Source: Candidatus Nomurabacteria bacterium
GTDB lineage: Bacteria > Patescibacteriota > Minisyncoccia > Phycocordibacterales > CSBR16-119
Direction of reading: 5' to 3'
Length of the DNA stretch: 30,652 nucleotides
Assembly (NCBI GenBank): GCA_007117675.1
Contig: SKGB01000036.1
Location: forward strand, 1-30,652
In this document: piece after piece, positions 1-6,865 of the stretch
How the letters are laid out: each line of letters opens with the position of its first letter
Position numbering within the stretch: position 1 is the stretch's first letter
Made by a program: the position numbers and the translations under genes
The notes under the pieces: generated by a model
What the model saw: the letters and a program-made list of their open reading frames with translations, nothing else
Told to the model about the DNA's origin: nothing
The model's database searches: none

Positions 1-45
1 ACCCTAGTCAAACCATCTCTGTCTTTGTAATAGTGACTGAATAAG

Positions 46-84
46 AATAAATAAAACCCTTACACGTTAAGGGTTTTATTTATT
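46..84. terminator. Terminator of an off-window upstream gene
   Basis: A 17-bp perfect inverted repeat (46-62 with 68-84) has loop CACGT. The A-rich left arm, CCCTTA/TAAGGG core and T-rich right arm make it a plausible intrinsic terminator in either direction. It most likely ends transcription of a plus-strand gene lying left of the window and isolates gyrB from it. Confidence 0.75.
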
Positions 85-192
85 TGCAGATTTTTTAGAT
101 TGCTACAATATACTCTGATAATTTTTTATTAGACCATTATCTTATGAATTCTGCCATATCTTTCAGTTATTTTTTTTGATATAATTTACCAT
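84..192 (+). promoter_or_regulatory. gyrB promoter region, two candidate -10 boxes
   Basis: The proximal -10 TATAAT at 180-185 ends 7 nt before the gyrB ATG at 193. Transcription would then start at or next to the ATG, giving a leaderless mRNA; no good -35 is visible for it. A distal candidate is TTGCAG (84-89), a 19-nt spacer and TATACT (109-114), which would give a leader of about 70 nt. No Shine-Dalgarno lies before the ATG. The -10 assignments are read from sequence; transcription starts are inferred. Confidence 0.5.
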
Positions 193-2241
193 ATGTCGGC
201 TAATAAAAAAGAAAGTGAAAACACAAAAAAGCCAGGATATTCAGCAAAAGACATCTCTGTTCTAGAGGGTTTGGAGCCGGTGCGAAAGCGTCCTGGTATG
301 TATATTGGGTCAACTGGTACACAAGGACTTCACCACCTTGTTTGGGAAGTTTTTGACAACTCTCGTGACGAGGCCATGGCTGGTGAAGCTGACAAGATTG
401 AACTCGTGCTTCTTCCTGGAAATCGTATCCGTGTTGCAGACAACGGGCGAGGTATTCCCGTAGATAAACATCCTAAAACCAAGGTTTCAGCGCTTGAAAC
501 CATTATGACCGTGCTTCATGCAGGGGGTAAGTTTGGTGATGGTGGATATCAGGTGTCTGGAGGTCTTCATGGGGTAGGTGCATCTGTTGTGAATGCACTT
601 TCTGTGTACATGAGAGCGGAGGTTCATAAAGATGGCTCTAAATATTTTCAAGAATATTCAATTGGTAAAAAAAAGGCAGATGTAAAAAAAATCGGCTCTT
701 CTGACTATCGAGGAACAATCATCACCTTTGAACCAGATATTGAAATCTTTAAAGAAATAAAATTTAATCTCGACACCATTGTTACTCGTATCCGCCAACA
801 AGCATATTTGGTAAAAGGTATGCGTGTGACTGTTGTTGACGCAAGAGATGTTGCTGTTGAGAAAGACACAGACTCTGTTTTTTGGTTTCGTGATTTAAAT
901 ATAGAAGCGCCTTCTAAAACATTTTATTTTGAAGGAGGGCTTGAGTCTATGGTTGCTTTCTTTAACCAAGATCAAAAACCTGTTCACAGTACTATTTTTT
1001 ATGTCGAAAAGCAGTATGAAAATGTAGGTATTGAAATCGCACTTCAGTATGTCGATGATATATCTTCTCGGGTTAATGGTTTTGCGAACACTATATTCAC
1101 ACCCGGAGGAGGTATGCATATTACAGGTTTCAAGACAGCACTCACTCGAACTGTTAACAATTATGTAAAGACAAACAAACTTGTTCCTGAAAAAGAGGGA
1201 ACCTTTGACGGAACAGATGTTTTGGAGGGTCTTACTGCTGTTGTTTCGGTAAAGTTGCCGGAAATACAATTTGAAGGTCAAACAAAAGATAAGCTTGGTT
1301 CTGTGGAAGCTCGAGGGGCGGTTGAGTCTGTGTTTGCTGAATCTTTTTCAAGTTTCTTGGAAGAGCATCCAGATGAAGCTCGTTCTATTATTAAAAAATC
1401 TCTACTTGCGTTGCGTGCAAGAAAGGCTGCGAAAGCTGCGAAAGATTCTGTGCTTCGAAAAGGGGCGCTTGAGGGTATGACACTCCCTGGTAAGCTAGCC
1501 GATTGTCAGACAAGAAGTTCCGATGAGGCGGAGTTGTTTATTGTAGAGGGGGACTCAGCGGGTGGTTCAACAAAGATGGGACGGGACCGTCGCACTCAAG
1601 CGGTGCTTCCTTTGAAGGGTAAAATTCTCAATGTTGAGCGAGCAAGACTTGATAAAATGCTTGCTTCCAAAGAAGTAAAAGCTTTGGTTATCGCACTGGG
1701 TACTTCTATTGGTGACACCTTTGATATTGAAAAAGCTCGGTATAAGAAAATCATCATAGCAACGGACGCCGACGTTGATGGTGCTCATATTCAGACATTG
1801 TTACTCACATTGTTTTACAGGCATTTCAAAGAATTGATTGACGCAGGATATTTGTATATTGCACAACCGCCTTTGTATAAGATTGTAAAAGGAAAAGATG
1901 TTCGGTATGCCTATAACGATGATCAAAAACAAGACATTGTGAAAGAGTTTGGTGGAGAGGTTGAAGATTCTGATGATGTTGTGGTGGAAGGAGATGCTGA
2001 AGAAATCGAGAAAAAGACAGGCGGAAAGATAAAGATACAACGATACAAAGGTCTCGGTGAAATGAATCCTGAGGAGTTGAGAGAAACAACACTCGATAAA
2101 GACAAACGTGTTTTGAAGCAAGTTACTGTTGATGATGCACAAGAGGCTGACAAGATATTTGATATATTGATGGGAGCAACAGTTCCCCCTCGAAAAGCAT
2201 TTATTCAAAACAATGCCAAAAACGCAGATGTTGACCTCTAG
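193..2241 (+). CDS. gyrB: DNA gyrase subunit B (ATPase subunit of type IIA topoisomerase)
   Basis: This is the ATP-hydrolysing, TOPRIM-containing subunit of DNA gyrase, which with GyrA introduces negative supercoils. The 682 residues match the short GyrB class without the E. coli-type insert. The GHKL ATPase domain shows E52 and N56, the VADNGRGIP loop with D83 and the GGLHGVGASVVNALS lid. The transducer domain follows, then TOPRIM with FIVEGDSAGG and the ATDADVDGAH metal-binding motif, and the C-terminal RYKGLGEMNP motif. ParE cannot be formally excluded, but KGLGEMNP and the general fit favour GyrB. The start at 193 is chosen because it lies just after a TATAAT box and gives the usual N-terminus. 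The first 15 residues are a polar, lysine-rich extension. No gyrA is in the window. Confidence 0.95.
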   Translation: MSANKKESENTKKPGYSAKDISVLEGLEPVRKRPGMYIGSTGTQGLHHLVWEVFDNSRDEAMAGEADKIELVLLPGNRIRVADNGRGIPVDKHPKTKVSALETIMTVLHAGGKFGDGGYQVSGGLHGVGASVVNALSVYMRAEVHKDGSKYFQEYSIGKKKADVKKIGSSDYRGTIITFEPDIEIFKEIKFNLDTIVTRIRQQAYLVKGMRVTVVDARDVAVEKDTDSVFWFRDLNIEAPSKTFYFEGGLESMVAFFNQDQKPVHSTIFYVEKQYENVGIEIALQYVDDISSRVNGFANTIFTPGGGMHITGFKTALTRTVNNYVKTNKLVPEKEGTFDGTDVLEGLTAVVSVKLPEIQFEGQTKDKLGSVEARGAVESVFAESFSSFLEEHPDEARSIIKKSLLALRARKAAKAAKDSVLRKGALEGMTLPGKLADCQTRSSDEAELFIVEGDSAGGSTKMGRDRRTQAVLPLKGKILNVERARLDKMLASKEVKALVIALGTSIGDTFDIEKARYKKIIIATDADVDGAHIQTLLLTLFYRHFKELIDAGYLYIAQPPLYKIVKGKDVRYAYNDDQKQDIVKEFGGEVEDSDDVVVEGDAEEIEKKTGGKIKIQRYKGLGEMNPEELRETTLDKDKRVLKQVTVDDAQEADKIFDILMGATVPPRKAFIQNNAKNADVDL

Positions 2242-2245
2242 AAAT

Positions 2246-2289
2246 ATAATACATAAAAAACCAGGATTTCCTGGTTTTTTATGTATTAT
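2246..2289. terminator. Bidirectional terminator between gyrB and the convergent small gene
   Basis: A long, nearly perfect inverted repeat is centred on the CCAGGA/TCCTGG core and flanked by A6 and T6 runs. It extends through ATAATACAT and its complement. It ends gyrB on the plus strand and, read in reverse, the minus-strand gene whose stop codon (2286-2288) lies inside the right arm. Confidence 0.9.
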
Positions 2290-2474
2290 ATTGTAACTTT
2301 TTTGATAAGCTCTTTGAGTTCTTTGATGTAATTTTCTTTTTCAGAAACGAGATTTTTCCAAAAAACTCGCTCTTCCTCTGTGGAAGACTCACTAATATAA
2401 TGATTTTGTATTCTCCAGAGACTTCGTTGTTCGATAGTCAACTGGCTCATGAGGTTATAGAGATGATTATCCAT
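2286..2474 (-). CDS. Small conserved-looking hypothetical protein, 62 aa
   Basis: This 62-residue protein is soluble-looking, mostly helical and charged, with no signal peptide or membrane segment. It begins MDNHLYNLMSQL and has a Trp-containing amphipathic helix (SLWRIQNHY), then a Glu/Lys-rich C-terminal helix that could form a short coiled coil. I do not recognise a function. It is likely real: it has its own AT-rich promoter-like stretch immediately upstream (minus-strand TATATT/TATAAT within 2477-2487), and its stop falls exactly in the terminator shared with gyrB. It is also divergent from rpmF. The -10-like boxes lie within about 8 nt of the ATG, so it too may be leaderless. Confidence 0.6.
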   Translation of the reverse strand: MDNHLYNLMSQLTIEQRSLWRIQNHYISESSTEEERVFWKNLVSEKENYIKELKELIKKVTI

Positions 2475-2541
2475 ATATTATAATATATTGTTGATAAAAA
2501 CACCTTAATCCTTTATAACCCACTCTAGTATAGCATTGTTC

Positions 2542-2569
2542 TTGCATTTTAAATGATTTTGAGTATACT
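2542..2569 (+). promoter_or_regulatory. rpmF promoter
   Basis: TTGCAT (2542-2547), a 16-nt spacer and TATACT (2564-2569) form a good sigma-70-type promoter. The -10 ends 9 nt before the ATG at 2579, so the leader would be only about 2-3 nt. Confidence 0.7.
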
Positions 2570-2578
2570 AACTTTATT

Positions 2579-2782
2579 ATGGTAATACGAATGCGACATA
2601 CGCGATCTCATACAAAAAACCGACGATCGCATCATAAAATTAAAAATCAACCTATCGCTGTTGACCAAACAACGGGTGTTCCTCATTTGAGACACAGGGT
2701 TTGTCTTCAAACTGGAACATATCGAGGAAAGCAGGTTCTGGACACAGTGAAAGCTGTTGAAAAGAAAATTGCAAAGAAATAA
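2579..2782 (+). CDS. rpmF: 50S ribosomal protein L32
   Basis: L32 is a small basic protein of the large ribosomal subunit. The N-terminus MRHTRSHTKNRRSHHK is the characteristic L32 signature, followed by a GVPHLRHRVCLQTGTYRGKQVLD segment, here quoted in part. Length (67 aa) is normal. The CxxC...C zinc ligands of many L32 proteins are absent and only one cysteine remains, so this is a zinc-free type. The start at 2579 (MVIRMRH) is preferred over the internal ATG at 2591 because it sits at the expected distance from the -10 box. It heads the rpmF - nusB - rnc - smc series. Confidence 0.9.
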   Translation: MVIRMRHTRSHTKNRRSHHKIKNQPIAVDQTTGVPHLRHRVCLQTGTYRGKQVLDTVKAVEKKIAKK

Positions 2783-2817
2783 AACATTTCTTTGTTTTTT
2801 CTTTGAAATTTTTGTAG

Positions 2818-2823
2818 TATACT
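2818..2823 (+). promoter_or_regulatory. Candidate -10 box upstream of nusB-Nudix
   Basis: TATACT at 2818-2823 lies 43 nt before the nusB ATG. No convincing -35 is visible at the right distance; T-rich sequence occupies that position. The gene could equally be read through from rpmF, since no terminator is seen between them. Confidence 0.35.
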
Positions 2824-2866
2824 TAATGTATATTACTTATCACTTTATTTTTGTTCTTTATCGTAT

Positions 2867-3796
2867 ATGGCAAACAGACACCTACAACGTTCTATCGTAT
2901 TACAATCTCTCTTTGAGTGGGATTTTCATCGTGATAACAAAGACTTTAATCTTTTAGAGGTTCTTCGTCGTAACATAGACGAGTTTGCACCAAACACATC
3001 TGACGCAACTTTTATGGAGAGTCTTTTGTCTCTTGTTCAAAAAAAGATTCATGTTATCGATGAGGTTATTACAAAAGCTGCTCCAGAGTGGCCACTTGAA
3101 AAAATAGCCAATGTAGACAGAAGCATACTCAGACTCGGTCTTGCCGAACTTTTGTTTGGTGATAGAGATCAGGTACCTCCAAAGGTTGCCATCAACGAAG
3201 CTATCGAACTTGCTAAAACGTTTGGTGGAGACAAGAGTTTTAAATTTGTTAATGGGGTTTTGGGTGCTGTCTATAAAGAAATAGGAGAGCCTGGTAAAAA
3301 CCAAGAAAAAAAAGTTATTAAAAAGAAAAAAGATGAGGTTGTTGATATTGAAACACTTCCTATAGAAAAAAAAGCTGGTGCTATTGTTTTTTCAAAAAAT
3401 AAAGAGGGTGAATATGTGCTTGCCTTCGTGCACGATGTTTTTGGTTACTGGACCATTGCAAAAGGTGGGGTTGAAGACGGTGGCGACCCAGAAGATGGTG
3501 CTATTAAAAAAGTGAAAGAAAAAATTGGACTTGATATACAAATCGTTGATTTGTTGGGAAGAAATGAATACATTGCATCTCATCCTGAAAAAGGAAAATT
3601 ACGAAAACAGGTAAGTTATTATTTGGCTGAAGCACCTTTCCAAGATCTTGTGTTAAATCCAGACGCTGGAGGTTTGGATGACGCAAGATGGTTTAGTTTA
3701 TCTGAACTTGAGGAATTTAATACCTATGATGACATTTATCCGCTCATAGCAAGAACAGTGACACATATAAGTGCGCTGATGAGTGATTCTAATTAG
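2867..3796 (+). CDS. nusB: NusB antitermination protein fused to a Nudix-fold domain
   Basis: Residues 1-140 form a complete NusB domain (start HLQRSIVLQSLFEWDF, end FKFVNGVLGAVYKEI), the RNA-binding factor of rRNA antitermination that partners ribosomal protein S10. A lysine-rich linker (about 141-165, KKVIKKKKDE) leads to a Nudix-like domain at about 167-309. The Nudix box region begins at G200 but is degenerate: the expected REUxEExGU reads KKVKEKIGL (214-222), so the catalytic Glu of RE is K215 and the second Glu of EE is K219. G206 replaces the upstream conserved Glu. The Nudix part may therefore bind rather than hydrolyse nucleotides. The gene is 15 nt upstream of rnc and probably co-transcribed, which suits a joint role in rRNA synthesis and processing. 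No Shine-Dalgarno is seen. Confidence 0.9.
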   Translation: MANRHLQRSIVLQSLFEWDFHRDNKDFNLLEVLRRNIDEFAPNTSDATFMESLLSLVQKKIHVIDEVITKAAPEWPLEKIANVDRSILRLGLAELLFGDRDQVPPKVAINEAIELAKTFGGDKSFKFVNGVLGAVYKEIGEPGKNQEKKVIKKKKDEVVDIETLPIEKKAGAIVFSKNKEGEYVLAFVHDVFGYWTIAKGGVEDGGDPEDGAIKKVKEKIGLDIQIVDLLGRNEYIASHPEKGKLRKQVSYYLAEAPFQDLVLNPDAGGLDDARWFSLSELEEFNTYDDIYPLIARTVTHISALMSDSN

Positions 3797-3811
3797 TTTA
3801 CATAATAATCT

Positions 3812-4519
3812 ATGAGAGAAATTACAGATTTTGAGGTAAAAATAAATACACAGTTTATCGATAAAGATTTACTAAAAATGGCTTTTACTCATCGTTCTTA
3901 TATTAATGAACACCCTAATTTAAATTTACAACACAACGAAAGACTTGAGTTTTTGGGTGATGCAGTTCTTGAGCTTATTGCAACAGAAGAGTTATTTGAA
4001 AGATTTCCTCATGTTCCTGAAGGTGACCTTACTGCATATAGAGCTGCGCTTGTGAATACAAACTCTTTGGCTGAAACAGCGAGCGAGTTAAAACTTTCTG
4101 ATTTTTTACTTTTATCAAAAGGAGAGTCAAAGGATGTGGGAAAAGGAAGAACGCATATACTCGCAAACACCTTTGAAGCTGTGACAGGTGCTTTGTATCT
4201 TGATCAAGGGTATGAGGTCACAAAAAACTTTTTAAAGAAATTTCTTTTTCCAAAAATTACAAATATTGTTGAGCAAAAATTGTACAGAGATGCTAAAAGT
4301 TTAGTGCAAGAAATAGCACAAGAAAAACTGAGTGTAACGCCCGCATACCAAATTTTACAGCAAAAGGGTCCTGACCACGACAAGCAGTTTACAGCAGGGG
4401 TTTTCTTTGGGGACGATTTGGCTGCGCAAGGGCAGGGTGCCTCAAAACAAGAGGCGGAACAAGCTGCTGCACGAAAAGCTCTTGAGGAAAGAGGTTGGAT
4501 TGAAGAGGATGTTGAATAA
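3812..4519 (+). CDS. rnc: Ribonuclease III
   Basis: This double-strand-specific endoribonuclease matures rRNA and cuts structured mRNAs as a homodimer. The catalytic domain (about 1-155) carries the signature NERLEFLGDAVLEL with E43, E46 and D50. The second catalytic segment reads ILANTFEAV: E122 is present, but the usually invariant Asp is N119. The C-terminal dsRNA-binding domain (about 160-230) ends in the expected GASKQEAEQAAARKAL helix. At 235 aa the length is normal. It follows nusB-Nudix by 15 nt without a Shine-Dalgarno, so it is likely translated from the same mRNA, and it is closed by a terminator before smc. Confidence 0.93.
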   Translation: MREITDFEVKINTQFIDKDLLKMAFTHRSYINEHPNLNLQHNERLEFLGDAVLELIATEELFERFPHVPEGDLTAYRAALVNTNSLAETASELKLSDFLLLSKGESKDVGKGRTHILANTFEAVTGALYLDQGYEVTKNFLKKFLFPKITNIVEQKLYRDAKSLVQEIAQEKLSVTPAYQILQQKGPDHDKQFTAGVFFGDDLAAQGQGASKQEAEQAAARKALEERGWIEEDVE

Positions 4520-4524
4520 TTAAC

Positions 4525-4551
4525 AAAAAACCTAGGTTTTCTAGGTTTTTT
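4525..4551 (+). terminator. Terminator after rnc
   Basis: AAAAAACCTAG (4525-4535), loop GTTTT and CTAGGTTTTTT (4541-4551) form a compact 11-bp hairpin with a built-in T run. It begins just after the rnc stop and overlaps the position where a -35 element of the smc promoter would lie. Confidence 0.8.
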
Positions 4552-4557
4552 ACATGG

Positions 4558-4563
4558 TATAAT
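4558..4563 (+). promoter_or_regulatory. smc -10 box
   Basis: A consensus TATAAT at 4558-4563 ends 9 nt before the smc ATG (4573). Where a -35 should be, only terminator stem sequence is found. The predicted leader is 2-3 nt. Confidence 0.55.
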
Positions 4564-4572
4564 TATATACAT

Positions 4573-6837
4573 ATGTTAAAAAATATTACTCTTAATGGTT
4601 TTAAATCCTTTGCAAAACGTTCAAGTTTGGACTTTGGTTCAAATGTGACAGCTATTGTTGGGCCTAATGGTTCTGGAAAGTCAAACATTGTTGAAGCATT
4701 TCGTTTTGTGTTGGGTGAGCAGTCTATTAAATCAATGAGAGGAAAAACAGGTGCTGATTTAATTTTTAATGGGTCAAAAAGTATTTCAAAATTAAACCGA
4801 GCAAAGGTTTCTGTTGTGTTTAACAATACAAATCGCCAGTTTAAGATTGTGACTGACAACAACAACGTTATGAGTCTTGATTTTGATGAGATAGAAATAT
4901 CTCGAGAGGTATTTGTTGATGGTGTTAACAAATATTCTGTAAATGGTACGGAGGTTCGTTTGAAAGATGTGCATGAAATATTGTCTTGTGTTCATGTGGG
5001 AGCTTCTGGCCATCATATTATTTCTCAAGGGCAGGCTGACCGCTTACTTTCATCAACATCCAAAGAGCGTAAGACTATGATAGAGGATGCACTTGGTTTG
5101 AAAGTGTATCAGTTGAAAATTCGTGACGCTGAAAAAAAGATTGAAAAAACAAAGGTAAATATGCGTGAGGTTGAATTGTTGCGTAAAGAAATTGCACCTC
5201 ATATGAAATACCTTAAGCGTCAAGTCGAAAAAATACAACAGTCTCAAGAATTAAAAAATAAATTAAGTGGTGAGTATGTTGGGTATCTTCGATTGCAGGA
5301 TAGTTTTTTGCACGACCAATACACTCAGTTGCATGAAAAACAATCTCAAATTTCAAAAAATATTGAAGATCTAGATTCGGTGCTTACTACCTTTGGTCCA
5401 GAAATAAAAGAAAATACTTCAGAACATGTGCGGGCAATACAAAAAGAAAAACAAAAATTGCAAGAGCTTCAATCAACAAAAGAGTCTGTTTCTAGAATGC
5501 TTATTAAATTTGAAACTACCTTTGAAATTATTTCGCAACAAACTACACAAGATACACGAGAAGATTCTCAAAGTTCTTTTGTAAAAATAAATCAAGAAGA
5601 CATGGAGCAGTTTATTCGAAACTGTAATGTCTTCATTGATTCTGCATTAAAAACAGACAGTCTTGAACAATGCTATCAGTTTTTAGGAAAGATTAAAAAT
5701 TCTTTACAGACAATTAAAAATTCTTTTGCGTATCCTGAGAATACTCGCACTTCAGATTCTTCAAAGGATTCTGAACATGAAAAAAATGAAATTCTTCAAA
5801 ATATAGAATCTACAAAAAAAGAATTACAAAAGATTCTTGATAGTATTAACGCTCAAACATCTGTTATTTCTGAGATGGAGTCACAGCTTGAGTTGTATAG
5901 AGATAGCTTGTTTGATAAACAAAAAAAACGCTATGAGATTGAAAAAGAACGTGCTCGTATAGTTTCAGAACAAACCGTATTGCATGAAAAGTTGCAAAGA
6001 GTTCGTTCAGAAAGGCAGCGTTTTGAAGAAGAAATACAAGAGGGTATTACTTTGGTTGGAAGAGAAATATTGTCATTTAAAGACACTAAGGTTTTGGATG
6101 AGAATATTGAGAGTATTCCTTCGTATCTTGAAGAGAAGCGAAGAATGATTGAAAGATTGAAGATAAAGTTAGAAGAATCAGGAGCTCTTGGAGGTGATGA
6201 TGTTTTAAAAGAGTATGAGGAGGTTACTGAAAGGGATGTGTTTCTAGAAAAAGAATTGCATGATTTACAAACCGCTATGACTTCTTTGCAAGATATTGTT
6301 TCTGGTTTGAAAGAAACACTTGAGCGTGAATTTGAGAATGGTGTTGAAAAGATAAACACGCAGTTTAAGGATTTCTTTGCTGTTATGTTTGGGGGTGGGT
6401 CAGCATCTTTGTTCACTGTTGTAATATCGCAAAAAAACCAGACAGATGACTATGAGGAAAACGAAGGAAAAGACGATGTGGTAACGGGACTTGATATAGA
6501 AGTTTCTCTTCCTCAGAAAAAAATAAAAGACCTTGCGATGCTTTCTGGTGGGGAAAGGTCTCTTACCTCAATCGCGCTACTCTTTGCTGTTACTCAAGTA
6601 AACCCGCCACCTTTTTTGATTTTAGATGAAACTGATGCTGCGCTTGATGAGGCAAATTCAAGAAGATATGGAGACATGATTCAAAAACTTGCAGAGTATT
6701 CTCAGCTTATTGTGGTGACTCACAATAGAGAAACAATGTCACGGGCAAGCGCCTTGTATGGTATTACAATAGGGTCTGACGGTGCATCAAAATTACTTTC
6801 AATAAACTTTAGTCAGGCAGAAGAGCACTCAAAATAA
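4573..6837 (+). CDS. smc: Short SMC-family chromosome segregation ATPase
   Basis: SMC proteins are head-hinge ATPases that extrude DNA loops and help segregate chromosomes. The N-terminal head has Walker A GPNGSGKS (30-37) and a Q-loop-like ISQGQAD segment. The C-terminal head has the ABC signature LSGGERSL (from 657) and Walker B FLILDETDAALDE (D685, E686), ending with the HN switch in VVTHNRE. Heptad-rich coiled coils cover about 175-320 and 405-600. Total length is 754 aa against about 1,150-1,200 for typical bacterial SMC. The middle (about 320-400) is polar and lacks the Gly-rich SMC hinge fold. Alternatives are an SbcC/RecN-like ATPase, but head motifs and the position after rnc (the classical rnc-smc order) favour SMC. 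No scpA or scpB is in the window. Confidence 0.85.
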   Translation: MLKNITLNGFKSFAKRSSLDFGSNVTAIVGPNGSGKSNIVEAFRFVLGEQSIKSMRGKTGADLIFNGSKSISKLNRAKVSVVFNNTNRQFKIVTDNNNVMSLDFDEIEISREVFVDGVNKYSVNGTEVRLKDVHEILSCVHVGASGHHIISQGQADRLLSSTSKERKTMIEDALGLKVYQLKIRDAEKKIEKTKVNMREVELLRKEIAPHMKYLKRQVEKIQQSQELKNKLSGEYVGYLRLQDSFLHDQYTQLHEKQSQISKNIEDLDSVLTTFGPEIKENTSEHVRAIQKEKQKLQELQSTKESVSRMLIKFETTFEIISQQTTQDTREDSQSSFVKINQEDMEQFIRNCNVFIDSALKTDSLEQCYQFLGKIKNSLQTIKNSFAYPENTRTSDSSKDSEHEKNEILQNIESTKKELQKILDSINAQTSVISEMESQLELYRDSLFDKQKKRYEIEKERARIVSEQTVLHEKLQRVRSERQRFEEEIQEGITLVGREILSFKDTKVLDENIESIPSYLEEKRRMIERLKIKLEESGALGGDDVLKEYEEVTERDVFLEKELHDLQTAMTSLQDIVSGLKETLEREFENGVEKINTQFKDFFAVMFGGGSASLFTVVISQKNQTDDYEENEGKDDVVTGLDIEVSLPQKKIKDLAMLSGGERSLTSIALLFAVTQVNPPPFLILDETDAALDEANSRRYGDMIQKLAEYSQLIVVTHNRETMSRASALYGITIGSDGASKLLSINFSQAEEHSK

Positions 6838-6865
6838 AAACCCTCGACAAGAGGGTTTTTATTTT
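6831..6865. terminator. Bidirectional terminator between smc and the convergent carboxypeptidase gene
   Basis: A 15-bp perfect stem (6831-6845 with 6851-6865) has loop GACAA, core CCCTC/GAGGG and A/T runs on both sides. The stop codons of both convergent genes lie inside the stem, so no spacer is wasted. Confidence 0.93.

Noticed and set aside
1..44. Possible C-terminal end of an upstream gene (stops at 28-30 or 42-44 in two frames)
   Set aside because: Fewer than 15 codons are visible in either frame, with nothing recognisable. The terminator at 46-84 implies an upstream gene, but its frame cannot be decided.
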